Notes: generated by a model from the sequence alone, not told the origin. A stretch of DNA of 64,000 nt from Alphaproteobacteria bacterium (GCA_024742485.1 JANSYK010000002.1:1674001-1738000); one strand, 5' to 3'; numbered from the stretch's first letter, positions 52,825-62,388 are shown. A program made the numbers and translations.

Positions 52825-54039
52825 ATGAAGAACCCCGACAATCTCGACAGTGCCTATTCGTGGGCGCGGCTGGTCGTAACCCTGCTGATCGCCACCGTCG
52901 GCAGCGCCGGCATGTGGTCCATCATTGTCATCATGCCGTCCGTCCAGGCGGAGTTCGGGGTCGACCGCGCCGATGCGTCGCTCCCCTATACGCTGACCAT
53001 GATCGGCTTTGCCGCCGGCAATCTTGTAATCGGTCGTGCTGTCGACCGATATGGCGTGTGTCTGTCTCTCGTCGGCGCGACCGCGTGTATCGTGGTGGGA
53101 TTTCTGCTGTCGGCCACAAGTCCCTCGATCTACGTCATGTCAGCCTATCAATTGCTCGTCGGCTTTGGCGCAGCGGCAAGTTTCGGTCCGCTGATGGCTG
53201 ACATCTCCCACTGGTTTTTGCGTCGCAGGGGCATCGCTGTCGCCATCACCGCCTGTGGCAACTATCTGTCGGGCGTCATCTGGCCGATTTTGCTGACCAC
53301 AGTTCTCGGTGATCCGGGCTGGCGAACGATTTATCTGGTTCTGGCTGTCATTTCGCTTTGCACAATGGTTCCCCTGGCGCTGCTGCTGCGGCGGCGGGTT
53401 TCGGCTGCAGCCACCAAGATTGCGGGCGACCTTGCAGACGCCAATGTGCGGGCCGTACATTTTTCGCCGCGCCTGCTGCAGATCCTGCTGGTGATCGCCG
53501 GCATTGGCTGTTGTGTTGCCATGTCGATGCCGCAGGTGCACATCGTGTCGCTGTGTGTCGACCTTGGATATGGACCGGCTGCCGGCGCGGAAATGCTGTC
53601 GATGATGTTGCTGGGCGGTGTCGTTTCGCGCCTGGTCTCCGGTGTCATCGCTGACCGTCTGGGCGGCGTCATGACATTGCTGATCGGGTCCGGCCTGCAA
53701 TGTATCGCACTGTTTCTGTATCTGCCCTATGACGGGCTGGCGTCGCTCTATATCGTCAGTGTGGTGTTTGGGTTGTCGCAGGGCGGGATTGTGCCAAGCT
53801 ATGCGTTGATTGTACGCGAATACATGCCGCCGCAGGAAGCCGGAGCGCGGGTCGGGGTTGTCATCACGGCAACGATTGTCGGCATGGCTGTCGGGGGCTG
53901 GATGTCCGGATGGATCTATGACCTGACCGGCTCCTACCAGATGGCATTCATCAATGGCATCCTCTGGAACCTCTTGAATATTGCGATCATTGGCATGATT
54001 TTTGTCAAAACGAGAACCAACCGGCCCGTGCCCGCATGA
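52825..54039 (+). CDS. Major facilitator superfamily transporter
   Basis: The 404-residue protein has 12 membrane helices. The loop GRAVDRYGVCLSL after helix 2 and the RRRGIAVAITACGNYLSGVIWPILL segment are typical of the MFS monocarboxylate/oxalate-formate-like group. It lies 77 bp after an EamA gene and overlaps the next EamA gene by 4 bp. Substrate not determinable. Confidence 0.9.
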   Translation: MKNPDNLDSAYSWARLVVTLLIATVGSAGMWSIIVIMPSVQAEFGVDRADASLPYTLTMIGFAAGNLVIGRAVDRYGVCLSLVGATACIVVGFLLSATSPSIYVMSAYQLLVGFGAAASFGPLMADISHWFLRRRGIAVAITACGNYLSGVIWPILLTTVLGDPGWRTIYLVLAVISLCTMVPLALLLRRRVSAAATKIAGDLADANVRAVHFSPRLLQILLVIAGIGCCVAMSMPQVHIVSLCVDLGYGPAAGAEMLSMMLLGGVVSRLVSGVIADRLGGVMTLLIGSGLQCIALFLYLPYDGLASLYIVSVVFGLSQGGIVPSYALIVREYMPPQEAGARVGVVITATIVGMAVGGWMSGWIYDLTGSYQMAFINGILWNLLNIAIIGMIFVKTRTNRPVPA

Positions 54040-54965
54040 GTGTCGGCAGCACCACGGTTCACAGCGACAAACCCTATCTCGGGGTGTTGCTGATCATCCT
54101 GTTTTGCCTGTTTGCACCGCTGGGTGACGGCATCGCCAAATATCTCGGCGACACGGTTTCGATTGGCCAGATTCTGGCAATCCGGTTTGCCATACAGGCC
54201 TTGCTTCTGTTGCCGCTTGTATGGGCAACCGGGCGGTCGATCCGGGTGACACCGAGGGTGTTCCGGCTGACCATCATTCGCACGGTGTTGCATATTTTGG
54301 GCATCGGGACGTTTTTCGCAGCATTGCGCTATCTGCCGCTCGCCGATGCGCTGGCCATCGCCTTTGTGATGCCGTTCATCATGTTGCTTCTCGGCCGGAT
54401 GGTGCTCAATGAGGTGGTCGGAATCCGCCGACTCGGAGCCTGCGTGGTTGGCTTTGTCGGAACGCTTTTCGTGATTCAACCGAGCTTTGCTCTGGTGGGG
54501 CCCGTCGCGCTACTACCGCTGCTGGTTGCGGTGTTCTTCGCGCTTTTCATGCTGTTTACCCGGCAGATCGCCAAGGATGTCGATCCCGTTTCGCTGCAGG
54601 CAGTCAGTGGCGTGGTCGGCACCCTGGGTCTGATCCCGTTGGTCTTGATCGGGTGGGCACTGGACGTGCCGCTCGCGAAGCTGGCCTGGCCGAGCGTCGT
54701 TGACGCCTGGCTGCTGCTGGCCATCGGTGTGATCGGAACCTCGGCCCATCTGCTGATGACCTGGGCTCTGCGCTTCGCTCCTTCGGCAACCCTTGCTCCA
54801 TTGCAATATATCGAAATCCCGTTTGCCACGGTGATCGGTTATCTGCTGTTCGGTGACCTGCCGAACGGGCTGGCGGCTGTCGGAATTGCCATCACTATGG
54901 GCGCCGGCCTTTACATCGTGTTTCGGGAACGGGCCAGTGCGCAGATCGTGCCACCAGAAACTTGA
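54036..54965 (+). CDS. EamA/DMT family transporter
   Basis: The 309-residue protein has ten membrane helices in two EamA repeats (ADALAIAFVMPFIMLLLGRMVLNEVVGIRRLGACVVGFVGTLFVIQPS in the first half; LAPLQYIEIPFATVIGYLLFGDLPNG in the second). It overlaps the MFS gene by 4 bp (ATGA) and is thus translationally coupled. Substrate unknown. Confidence 0.9.
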   Translation: MSVGSTTVHSDKPYLGVLLIILFCLFAPLGDGIAKYLGDTVSIGQILAIRFAIQALLLLPLVWATGRSIRVTPRVFRLTIIRTVLHILGIGTFFAALRYLPLADALAIAFVMPFIMLLLGRMVLNEVVGIRRLGACVVGFVGTLFVIQPSFALVGPVALLPLLVAVFFALFMLFTRQIAKDVDPVSLQAVSGVVGTLGLIPLVLIGWALDVPLAKLAWPSVVDAWLLLAIGVIGTSAHLLMTWALRFAPSATLAPLQYIEIPFATVIGYLLFGDLPNGLAAVGIAITMGAGLYIVFRERASAQIVPPET

Positions 54966-55055
54966 AGCAGGTACTATCGTGTCGGGATCAATCGTCTTGC
55001 CTTTGATGAAAGGAAAGCTGTAACGGCGTCAGCAGCCGCTGACTTTGCTCCGATA

Positions 55056-56204
55056 TCAGGCGGTGACTTGATCATCCACTACGGCGCGTGGCCGGATCAG
55101 ACGACCAGTTTCGCGCTGTTCGAAGATATGAGCAATCCAGCCGACTGTTCGTCCGACCGCGAAGATCCCAAGCCCCGATCCGACCGGCATTTTCAAACAG
55201 CGTTCGAGATGAGCCAGCGCGAAGTCCAGCGACGGGTGTTGTCCGGTTGTTTGATGGATTTGCGCAATGCGCTGCTTCCAGAACTCGGAGATGCCACTGG
55301 CCTGCACCAGCGCCTTGGTCCGGGGATCGCCTTCAGGGTAAAGCGGATGACCAAATCCGGGGGGCGTATTCGTGCCAATCGGTACAGAGTTGCCACTTGC
55401 CTTGATCCTGTCAATGTCATCCATCCAGTCGCGGCACTGTGCGGTAATGCCCCCATGCAGATTTCCCGAAAGTGTCGCCAGACCTGCCAGCAGAGCGGCA
55501 GGAAGTGACGCGCCGGCGGATGCGGCAACCCGGGCTGCATAGGCCGAAGCATTCAATTCATGGTCAGCACACAGGACCAGGGCCCTTCGGATAAGATCCG
55601 CCGCTCGCGGATCGGTTGACCAGGCATTCGCCAGCGATTGGTGAATGGGTGCGTCGGTTTCCCGGTTTACACCTGCCGCGCTCATGGCCGTTAATCGCAT
55701 GATTTTCCCCGCCCGCGGCCGTCCATCGCCGCTTTCCGGCGATGTCACCTGATCGGTCATCATGGTGATGATCCTGTTATAGGGCCTCGGGTTGCGTGCC
55801 GGTTCGATTGCCGTCGTCTTGTCCAGCGGCTTGCAGGAAACACGGGCGAGCAGTTTGGCGATATCCTCCAGAGTCTGTGTCTGCGCCAGCGTGACGGCGT
55901 TTTGGCCACGGTAGCTGAATTGACCATCGGCAATCCGTGTGATGTTCGACCGGAGGACCGGTTCACCCCAGTGAATGGTCGATTCAGCCACCGACCGGCG
56001 GGAGCGGCCCCGGCTTTGTCGAGCCATCAATGTGTCGATATCGCGCCGGTCATAAAGGCTACGGCGGGCATCATTCGGGTCGGCCGCAGTGCGGACAAGA
56101 CCACGGCTCACATAGGCATAAAGCGTGTCTCTGGAAATGCCGAGAATCCGGCAGACTTCGCCCGAGCCGAGGGTGCAATGACCGCCCGCATTGGAATATT
56201 TCAT
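55056..56204 (-). CDS. Citrate synthase-family protein with N-terminal HTH
   Basis: The 382-residue protein fuses a MerR-like HTH (SGEVCRILGISRDTLYAYVSRGLVRTAADPNDARRSLYDRRDIDTLMARQ, residues 9-58) to a citrate synthase fold. The catalytic positions are present: His in LCADHELNAS, His in GFGHPLYPEGDPR and Asp in SLDFALAHLE. It may form a citryl- or methylcitryl-type CoA condensation product and could also bind DNA through the HTH. It is divergent from a CoA-transferase gene. ATG 56204 is used; the frame extends upstream to 56291 with no family similarity. Confidence 0.85.
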   Translation of the reverse strand: MKYSNAGGHCTLGSGEVCRILGISRDTLYAYVSRGLVRTAADPNDARRSLYDRRDIDTLMARQSRGRSRRSVAESTIHWGEPVLRSNITRIADGQFSYRGQNAVTLAQTQTLEDIAKLLARVSCKPLDKTTAIEPARNPRPYNRIITMMTDQVTSPESGDGRPRAGKIMRLTAMSAAGVNRETDAPIHQSLANAWSTDPRAADLIRRALVLCADHELNASAYAARVAASAGASLPAALLAGLATLSGNLHGGITAQCRDWMDDIDRIKASGNSVPIGTNTPPGFGHPLYPEGDPRTKALVQASGISEFWKQRIAQIHQTTGQHPSLDFALAHLERCLKMPVGSGLGIFAVGRTVGWIAHIFEQRETGRLIRPRAVVDDQVTA

Positions 56205-56284
56205 ATTGATTATCTTGATCAAGATTGACGGATTGTCAACGGATCGATGTATTTCGTGACATTGGAATACATAAGGATGAATCC

Positions 56285-57649
56285 ATGGCAAAAATGTTCC
56301 TTGATGAAATTCTGTCAGCGCTTTCAGTGACCGGGCAGTCGGCTTGCGGGTCGGAAATATCCGTGTCTGGAGAGGGCGAACTGAAATCCTGGTTCAGCGT
56401 AACGGATCTTGCGACCGCTTCGATTGGCGCAGCCGGCGCAATGCTCGCCCGTTGGGTCGATCCTGCCAATCCTGAAGTGGTTGCCATTGACCGCAGGCTG
56501 GCATCCCTGTGGTTCGACATGACCCTGCGACCGGAGGGATGGCAGATTCCGTCGCCATGGGATCCGATTGCCGGCGATTATCGGACGAAGGATGGATGGA
56601 TCCGCCTTCATACCAATGCGCCCCATCATCGCGCCGCCGCCTTGGCAGTATTGGGCAATTGTGATGATCGCAGTGACATTGCTTTGAAAGTGACAAGTTG
56701 GAATGCCGATGACCTCGAGGGCGCGGTCGTGGAAGCAGGTGGATGTGCCGCCGCAATGCGCGGTCTCGACGCCTGGGCAATCCATCCCCAGGGTCGCGCC
56801 GTCAGCCGGGAACCGCTCATTCACTGGCACGAACATCAGCCGGTCCAGCCCCGGTCCGGGGTCAACGATCCTTCACGGCCGCTTCGCGGGATCAGGATCC
56901 TCGATTTGACGCGGGTTCTTGCCGGTCCTGTCGCCGGTCGGTTTCTCGCGGCCTATGGCGCCGATATGCTGCGGATCGATCCGCCCGACTGGGATGAACC
57001 CGGTGTCGTTCCCGAAGTCACGCTCGGCAAGCGTTGCGCGATGCTGGATCTGACGACCCGCGACGACCGGGCAGTTTTCGAGGGACTGCTCGAGACGGCT
57101 GATGTCGTGCTGCACGGTTACCGTGCCGATGCGCTGGCCGGTCTGGGCTATGGCCCGGGTCAACTGCGCGCGATCAATCCGGGCGTGATCGATGTCTCAC
57201 TCAATGCCTATGGTTGGACCGGGCCCTGGGTCAATCGGCGGGGATTTGACAGTCTTGTTCAAATGAGCAGCGGCATTGCTGAATTCGGGATGCGAATGTC
57301 CGGCGCCGACCGGCCGCAACCCTTGCCGGTACAGGCGTTGGACCACGCAACCGGTTATCTTCTGGCTGCTGCGGTCCTGCATGCATTGAATGAGCGCGCC
57401 ATCGGCGGTCGCATCGTGTCCGCAAGGCTCTCCCTGGCCCGCGTCGCACATATGCTCAGCGCCAGCAAACGTCCGGAAATCTCGGGTGGTCTCGCACCGG
57501 AAACGCCGGCGGACCTTGATCCCCAGGTCGAAGACACCCATTGGGGACCGGCACGACGCATTCGGTTTCCAATGACACTTGCCGCGGTGACCCATGCCTG
57601 GGATCACCCAGCTGGCCCTTTGCGTGCGTCGCCGGCAACATGGTCCTGA
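56285..57649 (+). CDS. CoA-transferase family III (CaiB/BaiF) with permuted domain order
   Basis: The 454-residue protein has the family N-terminal signature RPLRGIRILDLTRVLAGPVAGRFLAAYGADMLRID, but only at about residues 200-235. It is followed by VTLGKRCAMLDLTTR, DVVLHGYRADALAGLGYG and GFDSLVQMSSG, where the Asp matches the catalytic position. The first 200 residues instead look like the distal half of a normal member (DYRTKDGWIRLHTNAPHHRAAALAVLG, AAAMRGLDAWAIHPQGRAVSREPL). Such enzymes transfer CoA between carboxylic acids. Divergent from the HTH-citrate synthase. Its 3' end overlaps phnF by 46 bp. Confidence 0.82.
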   Translation: MAKMFLDEILSALSVTGQSACGSEISVSGEGELKSWFSVTDLATASIGAAGAMLARWVDPANPEVVAIDRRLASLWFDMTLRPEGWQIPSPWDPIAGDYRTKDGWIRLHTNAPHHRAAALAVLGNCDDRSDIALKVTSWNADDLEGAVVEAGGCAAAMRGLDAWAIHPQGRAVSREPLIHWHEHQPVQPRSGVNDPSRPLRGIRILDLTRVLAGPVAGRFLAAYGADMLRIDPPDWDEPGVVPEVTLGKRCAMLDLTTRDDRAVFEGLLETADVVLHGYRADALAGLGYGPGQLRAINPGVIDVSLNAYGWTGPWVNRRGFDSLVQMSSGIAEFGMRMSGADRPQPLPVQALDHATGYLLAAAVLHALNERAIGGRIVSARLSLARVAHMLSASKRPEISGGLAPETPADLDPQVEDTHWGPARRIRFPMTLAAVTHAWDHPAGPLRASPATWS

Positions 57650-58407
57650 CTCTGTTCTTTCTCGCCCTGTTGACCAATACTGTGATCCACATCGATCTCC
57701 ACCCGATCGGCGGCGAAGCTGGTGTTGGAGTATTCAAGTCGCCGACCGTTCAACTCGGCATTCACCGCTTCCGTGACCAGCACAATGGCGCCTGGTGACA
57801 GGCGAAGGTCTTCCAATGTTTCCGGGTCCGCATGATGCGCGGAAATCCGGGTGCGGATGCGCACATAATCCTCGATACCGAAGACTTTCATGCTCGCCGT
57901 GACGGAGCCCAGCTTTCTGTAGATATTGACAAATCCCGGAAACCGCTCGGCATCCAGCCATCGTGTTCCGCGTGAAACGGGGACAGCATCGGCTGTGCCG
58001 ATGCTGTCCAGTCGGATGACCGCAGCTCCAACGGGCAATTCAAGAGCCTCTGCAATGGCGGAGTTCGCGTTTTCCATCGCGTGTGACTTCAACAGCCCCT
58101 CGCGGGTGCTCGCCTGATCGGCCAGTCCGTCAGTGAAGCGGGTGCGGCGCCCGACCGGATAGCGAAGCCGCGTACGCTGAACAATGAAAGTGCCGCGTCC
58201 CTGCTCGACACGCAGCACCCCTTCCTTCTTCAGGGAGGCAATGGCGCTGCGAACCGTATGCCGATTGACCGAGAACCGCTTTGCCAGAGCCACTTCTCCA
58301 GGCAATGCAGACAGATCGTCAAATTCTCCGGTACCGATGGCGATGCGGATCTGATCGGCAATCTGCCGCCATAGGGCAACTCCGCTCTGGCGCTCCATGG
58401 GACCCAT
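57604..58407 (-). CDS. phnF: Phosphonate operon regulator PhnF (GntR/HutC family)
   Basis: The 267-residue protein has an N-terminal GntR winged HTH (LWRQIADQIRIAIGTGEFDD, LPGEVALAKRFSVNRHTVRSAIASLKKEGVLRVEQGRGTFI) and a C-terminal UTRA domain. Placement divergent from phnGHIJKL fixes it as PhnF. A 20-bp inverted repeat lies in the 95-bp gap. The 3' end overlaps the CoA-transferase gene. Confidence 0.92.
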   Translation of the reverse strand: MGPMERQSGVALWRQIADQIRIAIGTGEFDDLSALPGEVALAKRFSVNRHTVRSAIASLKKEGVLRVEQGRGTFIVQRTRLRYPVGRRTRFTDGLADQASTREGLLKSHAMENANSAIAEALELPVGAAVIRLDSIGTADAVPVSRGTRWLDAERFPGFVNIYRKLGSVTASMKVFGIEDYVRIRTRISAHHADPETLEDLRLSPGAIVLVTEAVNAELNGRRLEYSNTSFAADRVEIDVDHSIGQQGEKEQSQDHVAGDARKGPAG

Positions 58408-58471
58408 GAAAGTGAATTCCCGTCATGTGATTGTCATCTTGCGGGCCTATTGATAATCTGAAGATGTATAG

Positions 58472-58491
58472 TTGTCTAGATAAATAGACAA
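58472..58491. promoter_or_regulatory. Candidate PhnF operator
   Basis: TTGTCTA and TAGACAA, 7-bp perfect arms with a 6-nt centre, lie just upstream of the phnG ribosome binding site (GAGGG, 58494-58498) and right after a TATAGT that may be a -10 element. HutC-type regulators bind similar short TAGAC-type palindromes, so PhnF binding is likely. Confidence 0.75.
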
Positions 58492-58502
58492 ATGAGGGTA
58501 AA

Positions 58503-58979
58503 ATGAAATCGGAAACCGACTCTGCCGAGGTGACCCTACAGAATGCACGCCGGGCCGCGATGGCTGTGCTGGCGCGGGCCGAAGCCAGCGAGTTGCAAAA
58601 GGCCTGGAATGAATGGCCTGACCAGCCCGACGTTCAGCTCCTGCGTGGCCCCGAAACCGGCCTTGTCATGGTTCGCGGCCGGATTGGCGGCGGCGGAACT
58701 CCTTTCAATCTCGGTGAGGCGACAGTCACCCGCGCCACGGTGGAATTGTCCAACGGACAGGTTGGTCACGCGCATGCTCTCGGCACGGATAAGGAGAAGG
58801 TCCGTCACGCTGCGATTATCGACGCCCTGTGGCAGGACGAAACAAGCCGTCCAGCGGTTGAAGACCAGATCGTTGAACCAATCAGACAGCGGCTTGACCG
58901 CCAGGACAGCACGCGCCGTGATGAAACCGCCGCAACCCGCGTTGACTTTTTCACCATGGTTCGCGGAGAAGACGAATGA
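58503..58979 (+). CDS. phnG: C-P lyase core subunit PhnG
   Basis: The 158-residue protein has the family segment GLVMVRGRIGGGGTPFNLGEATVTRATVEL and GHAHALGTDKEKVRHAAIIDALWQDE. PhnG is a structural subunit of the PhnGHIJ complex that catalyses carbon-phosphorus bond cleavage. It is the first gene of the operon and overlaps phnH by 4 bp. Confidence 0.95.
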   Translation: MKSETDSAEVTLQNARRAAMAVLARAEASELQKAWNEWPDQPDVQLLRGPETGLVMVRGRIGGGGTPFNLGEATVTRATVELSNGQVGHAHALGTDKEKVRHAAIIDALWQDETSRPAVEDQIVEPIRQRLDRQDSTRRDETAATRVDFFTMVRGEDE

Positions 58980-59602
58980 GTGCCGTCGCATCACAGGATG
59001 TTTTTCGCGGTGGGTTTGCGAATCCGGATTTTGATGCGCAAATGGTCTTTCGTCAGATCATGAATGCGCTCGCGCGCCCCGGCACAGTTTGCATGATCGA
59101 TGCCTTCACCGAACCTCCGGCGCCTCTATCGCCGTGTACCGGAGCCATTGCGGCAACCCTTTTTGACGCCGATACGGAGATATGGCTCGATCCACTGCTG
59201 CTGGAGCGGCAGGAGGTTGTCGGCTGGCTGACCTTCCAAACCGCGGCACCTTTGGCTGAAACGGGTTTCGACGCCCGCTTTGCGCTGGTCAGCAGCGGCG
59301 ATTTGTTGCCGCCGCTGGAGCGTTTTGCCCAGGGAACGCAGGAATATCCGGATCGTTCGACCACGATCATACTTCAATTGGACAGTCTTGAAGGCGGTGT
59401 GCCGCTCGTTCTGGCGGGTCCCGGAATCAAGGATCGACATGTGATCGAACCGGTGGGTCTGCCTCCACGTTTCGTTGAGCAATGGGCTGCCAACAACAGC
59501 CACTATCCCCGCGGTGTCGACATCATCCTTGTCGCGGACGATGGTCTGATCGGCCTGCCTCGCACAACACGCATCGAGCCCACTGACGGACAGGAGGCCT
59601 GA
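58976..59602 (+). CDS. phnH: C-P lyase core subunit PhnH
   Basis: The 208-residue protein begins near GGFANPDFDAQMVFRQIMNALARPG, the signature of PhnH. PhnH is a non-catalytic part of the PhnGHIJ core complex. It overlaps phnG by 4 bp and is followed at once by phnI. Confidence 0.95.
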   Translation: MSAVASQDVFRGGFANPDFDAQMVFRQIMNALARPGTVCMIDAFTEPPAPLSPCTGAIAATLFDADTEIWLDPLLLERQEVVGWLTFQTAAPLAETGFDARFALVSSGDLLPPLERFAQGTQEYPDRSTTIILQLDSLEGGVPLVLAGPGIKDRHVIEPVGLPPRFVEQWAANNSHYPRGVDIILVADDGLIGLPRTTRIEPTDGQEA

Positions 59603-59603
59603 C

Positions 59604-60719
59604 ATGTATGTAGCGGTCAAGGGCGGCGAAGCCGCGATCGACAATGCCCACCGACTGCTCGCCGACCGTCGGCGCGGTGACCGATCCGTTCCGGCCATGC
59701 AGATCGAGCAGATCATCGAGCAACTGGGCCTGGCCGTTGATCGGGTCATGAGCGAAGGGTCGCTCTATGATCGGGAACTGGCCGCGCTGGCGTTCAAGCA
59801 GGCGCGCGGTGACATGATCGAGGCTATCTTTATCCTGCGGGCCTATCGCACGACCCTGCCGCGGTTTGGATACAGCGAACCCGTCGATTCCGGAACCATG
59901 CAGATCGAACGGCGCATATCGGCGACCTACAAGGATTTGCCGGGTGGTCAGTTGCTTGGACCCACATTTGACTACACGCATCGGCTGCTCGATCCCGGAT
60001 TGATGGGAGATGAGGCGGTGGGCACACCACCTCGCAGAGAGGCGGGTGACCGGCAGGCACCCCGCGTCTCCGACATTCTTGCCCATGAAGGACTGATCGA
60101 GAATGACAGCGATCTGCCTGACGATCATCCGGCCGGAGATCTGACGCGCGAACCGCTCGAATTCCCGATGGCGCGCGATGTCCGTCTGCAGGCGCTGTCG
60201 CGAGGCGATGAAGGTTTTCTTCTGGCGCTCGGCTACTCCACCCAGCGCGGATTCGCACGCAGCCATCCTTTTGCCGGAGAGATCCGGATCGGCGAAGTCG
60301 AAGTGGAGATCGATGTTCCCGAACTCGGATTTTCCGTCTGTCTCGGCCGCATCCAGGTCACCGAGTGCCAGATGGTCAATCAGTTTCAGGGGTCTTCGAA
60401 ATCGCCGCCGCAATTCACCCGTGGCTACGGGCTGGTATTCGGTCAGAGCGAACGCAAGGCTATGGCCATGTCGCTGGTTGACCGGTCCCTGCGCGCCTCT
60501 GAACTGGGCGAGGATATCACGGCGCCCGCTCAGGATGAGGAGTTTGTCATTTCCCATGCCGACAATGTGCAGGCAACCGGTTTCGTCGAGCACCTGAAAC
60601 TCCCGCACTATGTCGACTTTCAGGCGGAGCTTGACCTGGTTCGCCGCATGCGAGCCGAATTCCTTGCATCTCAGGCCGGCGACGACGTTGCGGATAACGG
60701 CGTGGAGGCGGCGCAATGA
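59604..60719 (+). CDS. phnI: C-P lyase core subunit PhnI (nucleosidase)
   Basis: The 371-residue protein contains MYVAVKGGEAAIDNAHRLLADRRRG and VSHADNVQATGFVEHLKLPHYVDFQAELDLVR, the PhnI pattern with conserved His residues near the C-terminus. PhnI in the core complex has nucleosidase activity, forming the ribose phosphonate triphosphate with PhnGHL. Overlaps phnJ by 4 bp. Confidence 0.95.
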   Translation: MYVAVKGGEAAIDNAHRLLADRRRGDRSVPAMQIEQIIEQLGLAVDRVMSEGSLYDRELAALAFKQARGDMIEAIFILRAYRTTLPRFGYSEPVDSGTMQIERRISATYKDLPGGQLLGPTFDYTHRLLDPGLMGDEAVGTPPRREAGDRQAPRVSDILAHEGLIENDSDLPDDHPAGDLTREPLEFPMARDVRLQALSRGDEGFLLALGYSTQRGFARSHPFAGEIRIGEVEVEIDVPELGFSVCLGRIQVTECQMVNQFQGSSKSPPQFTRGYGLVFGQSERKAMAMSLVDRSLRASELGEDITAPAQDEEFVISHADNVQATGFVEHLKLPHYVDFQAELDLVRRMRAEFLASQAGDDVADNGVEAAQ

Positions 60720-61606
60720 AGCACCAGCAGGACTTGGCGACCTACAATTTCGCCTATCTCGACGAACAGACCAAACGCATGATCCGGCGGGCAATCTTGA
60801 AAGCGATCGCCATCCCTGGATATCAGGTGCCGTTCGCCAGCCGCGAAATGCCGATGCCCTATGGCTGGGGGACCGGCGGCGTGCAGGTGACCGCATCCGT
60901 CCTTGGCCCCGATGACACGCTGAAGGTCATTGATCAGGGCGCAGACGATACGACCAATGCGGTCTCGATCCGTGCCTTCTTTCAGAAGGTTGCCAATGTG
61001 GCCGTCACAACGCAGACCGGCAAAGCGACCATTATCCAGACCCGGCATCGCATTCCAGAAGAACCGCTGAGTGAAAACCAGGTGCTGGTCTATCAGGTGC
61101 CGATTCCCGAACCGCTGAGATTTCTCGAGCCGCGCGAAACGGAGACGCGCAAGATGCACGCGCTGGAAGAATATGGCCTGATGCACGTCAAACTCTACGA
61201 GGACATCGCCCGGAACGGACATATCGCTACAACCTACGCCTATCCGGTGAAGGTCATGGGCCGATATGTGATGGATCCATCGCCGACCCCGAAATTCGAT
61301 AACCCCAAAATGCATCAATGCGCCGCCTTGCAACTGTTCGGGGCCGGACGCGAGAAACGAATCTATGCCATCCCGCCTTACACCCAGGTGGTCAGTCTCG
61401 ATTTCGAAGACCACCCGTTTGAAGTCCAGGCCTTTGATGAGCCTTGCGCATTATGTGCGGCATCGGGTGTCTATCTTGATGAAGTCGTTCTCGATGACCG
61501 GGGAGGGCGCATGTTTGTCTGTTCGGACACGGATTTCTGTGAAAAGCGCCGCGAGTCCGGCCATGTCGGAGCCATGTCGGGCCAATCCGGGGAGACGGTG
61601 CAATGA
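60716..61606 (+). CDS. phnJ: C-P lyase PhnJ, radical SAM-type subunit
   Basis: The 296-residue protein has the PhnJ [4Fe-4S] arrangement Cys244-x2-Cys247-x21-Cys269 and a fourth conserved Cys275 in VCSDTDFCEKR. The N-terminal loop GYQVPFASREMPMPYGWGTGG (residues 35-55) includes the conserved glycine for the radical (Gly35). PhnJ cleaves the C-P bond of ribose-linked phosphonates by a SAM radical. Overlaps phnK by 4 bp. Confidence 0.95.
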   Translation: MKHQQDLATYNFAYLDEQTKRMIRRAILKAIAIPGYQVPFASREMPMPYGWGTGGVQVTASVLGPDDTLKVIDQGADDTTNAVSIRAFFQKVANVAVTTQTGKATIIQTRHRIPEEPLSENQVLVYQVPIPEPLRFLEPRETETRKMHALEEYGLMHVKLYEDIARNGHIATTYAYPVKVMGRYVMDPSPTPKFDNPKMHQCAALQLFGAGREKRIYAIPPYTQVVSLDFEDHPFEVQAFDEPCALCAASGVYLDEVVLDDRGGRMFVCSDTDFCEKRRESGHVGAMSGQSGETVQ

Positions 61607-62379
61607 GTGAGCAATCGCTTCTGTGTGTTGGCGGCGTAACCAAATGCTATGGCGATCGCATTGGGTGCCGAGACGTTTCGTTCGAGTTGTGGCCCGGTGA
61701 GGTTCTTGCGGTCGTCGGCGAATCCGGATCGGGAAAGACCACTTTGCTGAACTGCATTTCGACGCGCATGATGCCCACCACCGGCACAGTGGAGTACCGG
61801 ATGCGCGATGGGAGTATGCGCAATCTCTTCGAAATGGGAGAAGCCGAACGGCGTTTCCTCATGCGCACCGATTGGGGGTTTGTTCACCAGGATCCGGCCG
61901 ACGGACTGCGCATGACGGTATCCGCCGGCGCCAATGTCGGTGAAAGGCTGATGGCGGTTGGCGACCGGCACTACGGTCGCATACGCCAGACAGCAACAGA
62001 TTGGCTGGGGCGGGTAGAGATTGACGAAGACCGCATTGACGATCAGCCACGCGCCTTTTCCGGCGGCATGCGACAGCGCCTTCAGATCGCTCGCAATCTG
62101 GTGACCGGCCCGCGGCTTGTGTTCATGGATGAGCCGACCGGAGGGCTCGATGTCTCGGTGCAGGCCCGGCTGCTCGATCTGGTGCGTGGTCTCGTCAATG
62201 ATCTTGGCCTCGCGGCGATTGTGGTGACCCATGATCTGGCGGTCGCGCGACTGTTGTCCCACCACATGATGGTGATGAAAGATGGCCAGGTGATCGAACA
62301 CGGTCTCACCGACCGGGTGCTGGATGATCCGCACGAACCCTATACGCAACTTCTCGTTTCCTCGATTCTGCAAGTGTAG
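61603..62379 (+). CDS. phnK: Phosphonate C-P lyase ATPase PhnK
   Basis: The 258-residue ABC ATPase has Walker A (VVGESGSGKTTLLN), signature FSGGMRQRLQIARNL, Walker B (LVFMDEPTGGLD) and the H-loop (VTHDL). It binds the core complex and is needed for C-P lyase function. Overlaps phnJ by 4 bp. Confidence 0.95.
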   Translation: MSEQSLLCVGGVTKCYGDRIGCRDVSFELWPGEVLAVVGESGSGKTTLLNCISTRMMPTTGTVEYRMRDGSMRNLFEMGEAERRFLMRTDWGFVHQDPADGLRMTVSAGANVGERLMAVGDRHYGRIRQTATDWLGRVEIDEDRIDDQPRAFSGGMRQRLQIARNLVTGPRLVFMDEPTGGLDVSVQARLLDLVRGLVNDLGLAAIVVTHDLAVARLLSHHMMVMKDGQVIEHGLTDRVLDDPHEPYTQLLVSSILQV

Positions 62380-62388
62380 GACGCAGCC

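Noticed and set aside
59523-60896. Long leftward frame (about 457 codons) antisense to phnI
   Set aside because: The rightward phnH-phnI-phnJ frames are conserved family members with 4-bp overlaps; the antisense frame lacks support.
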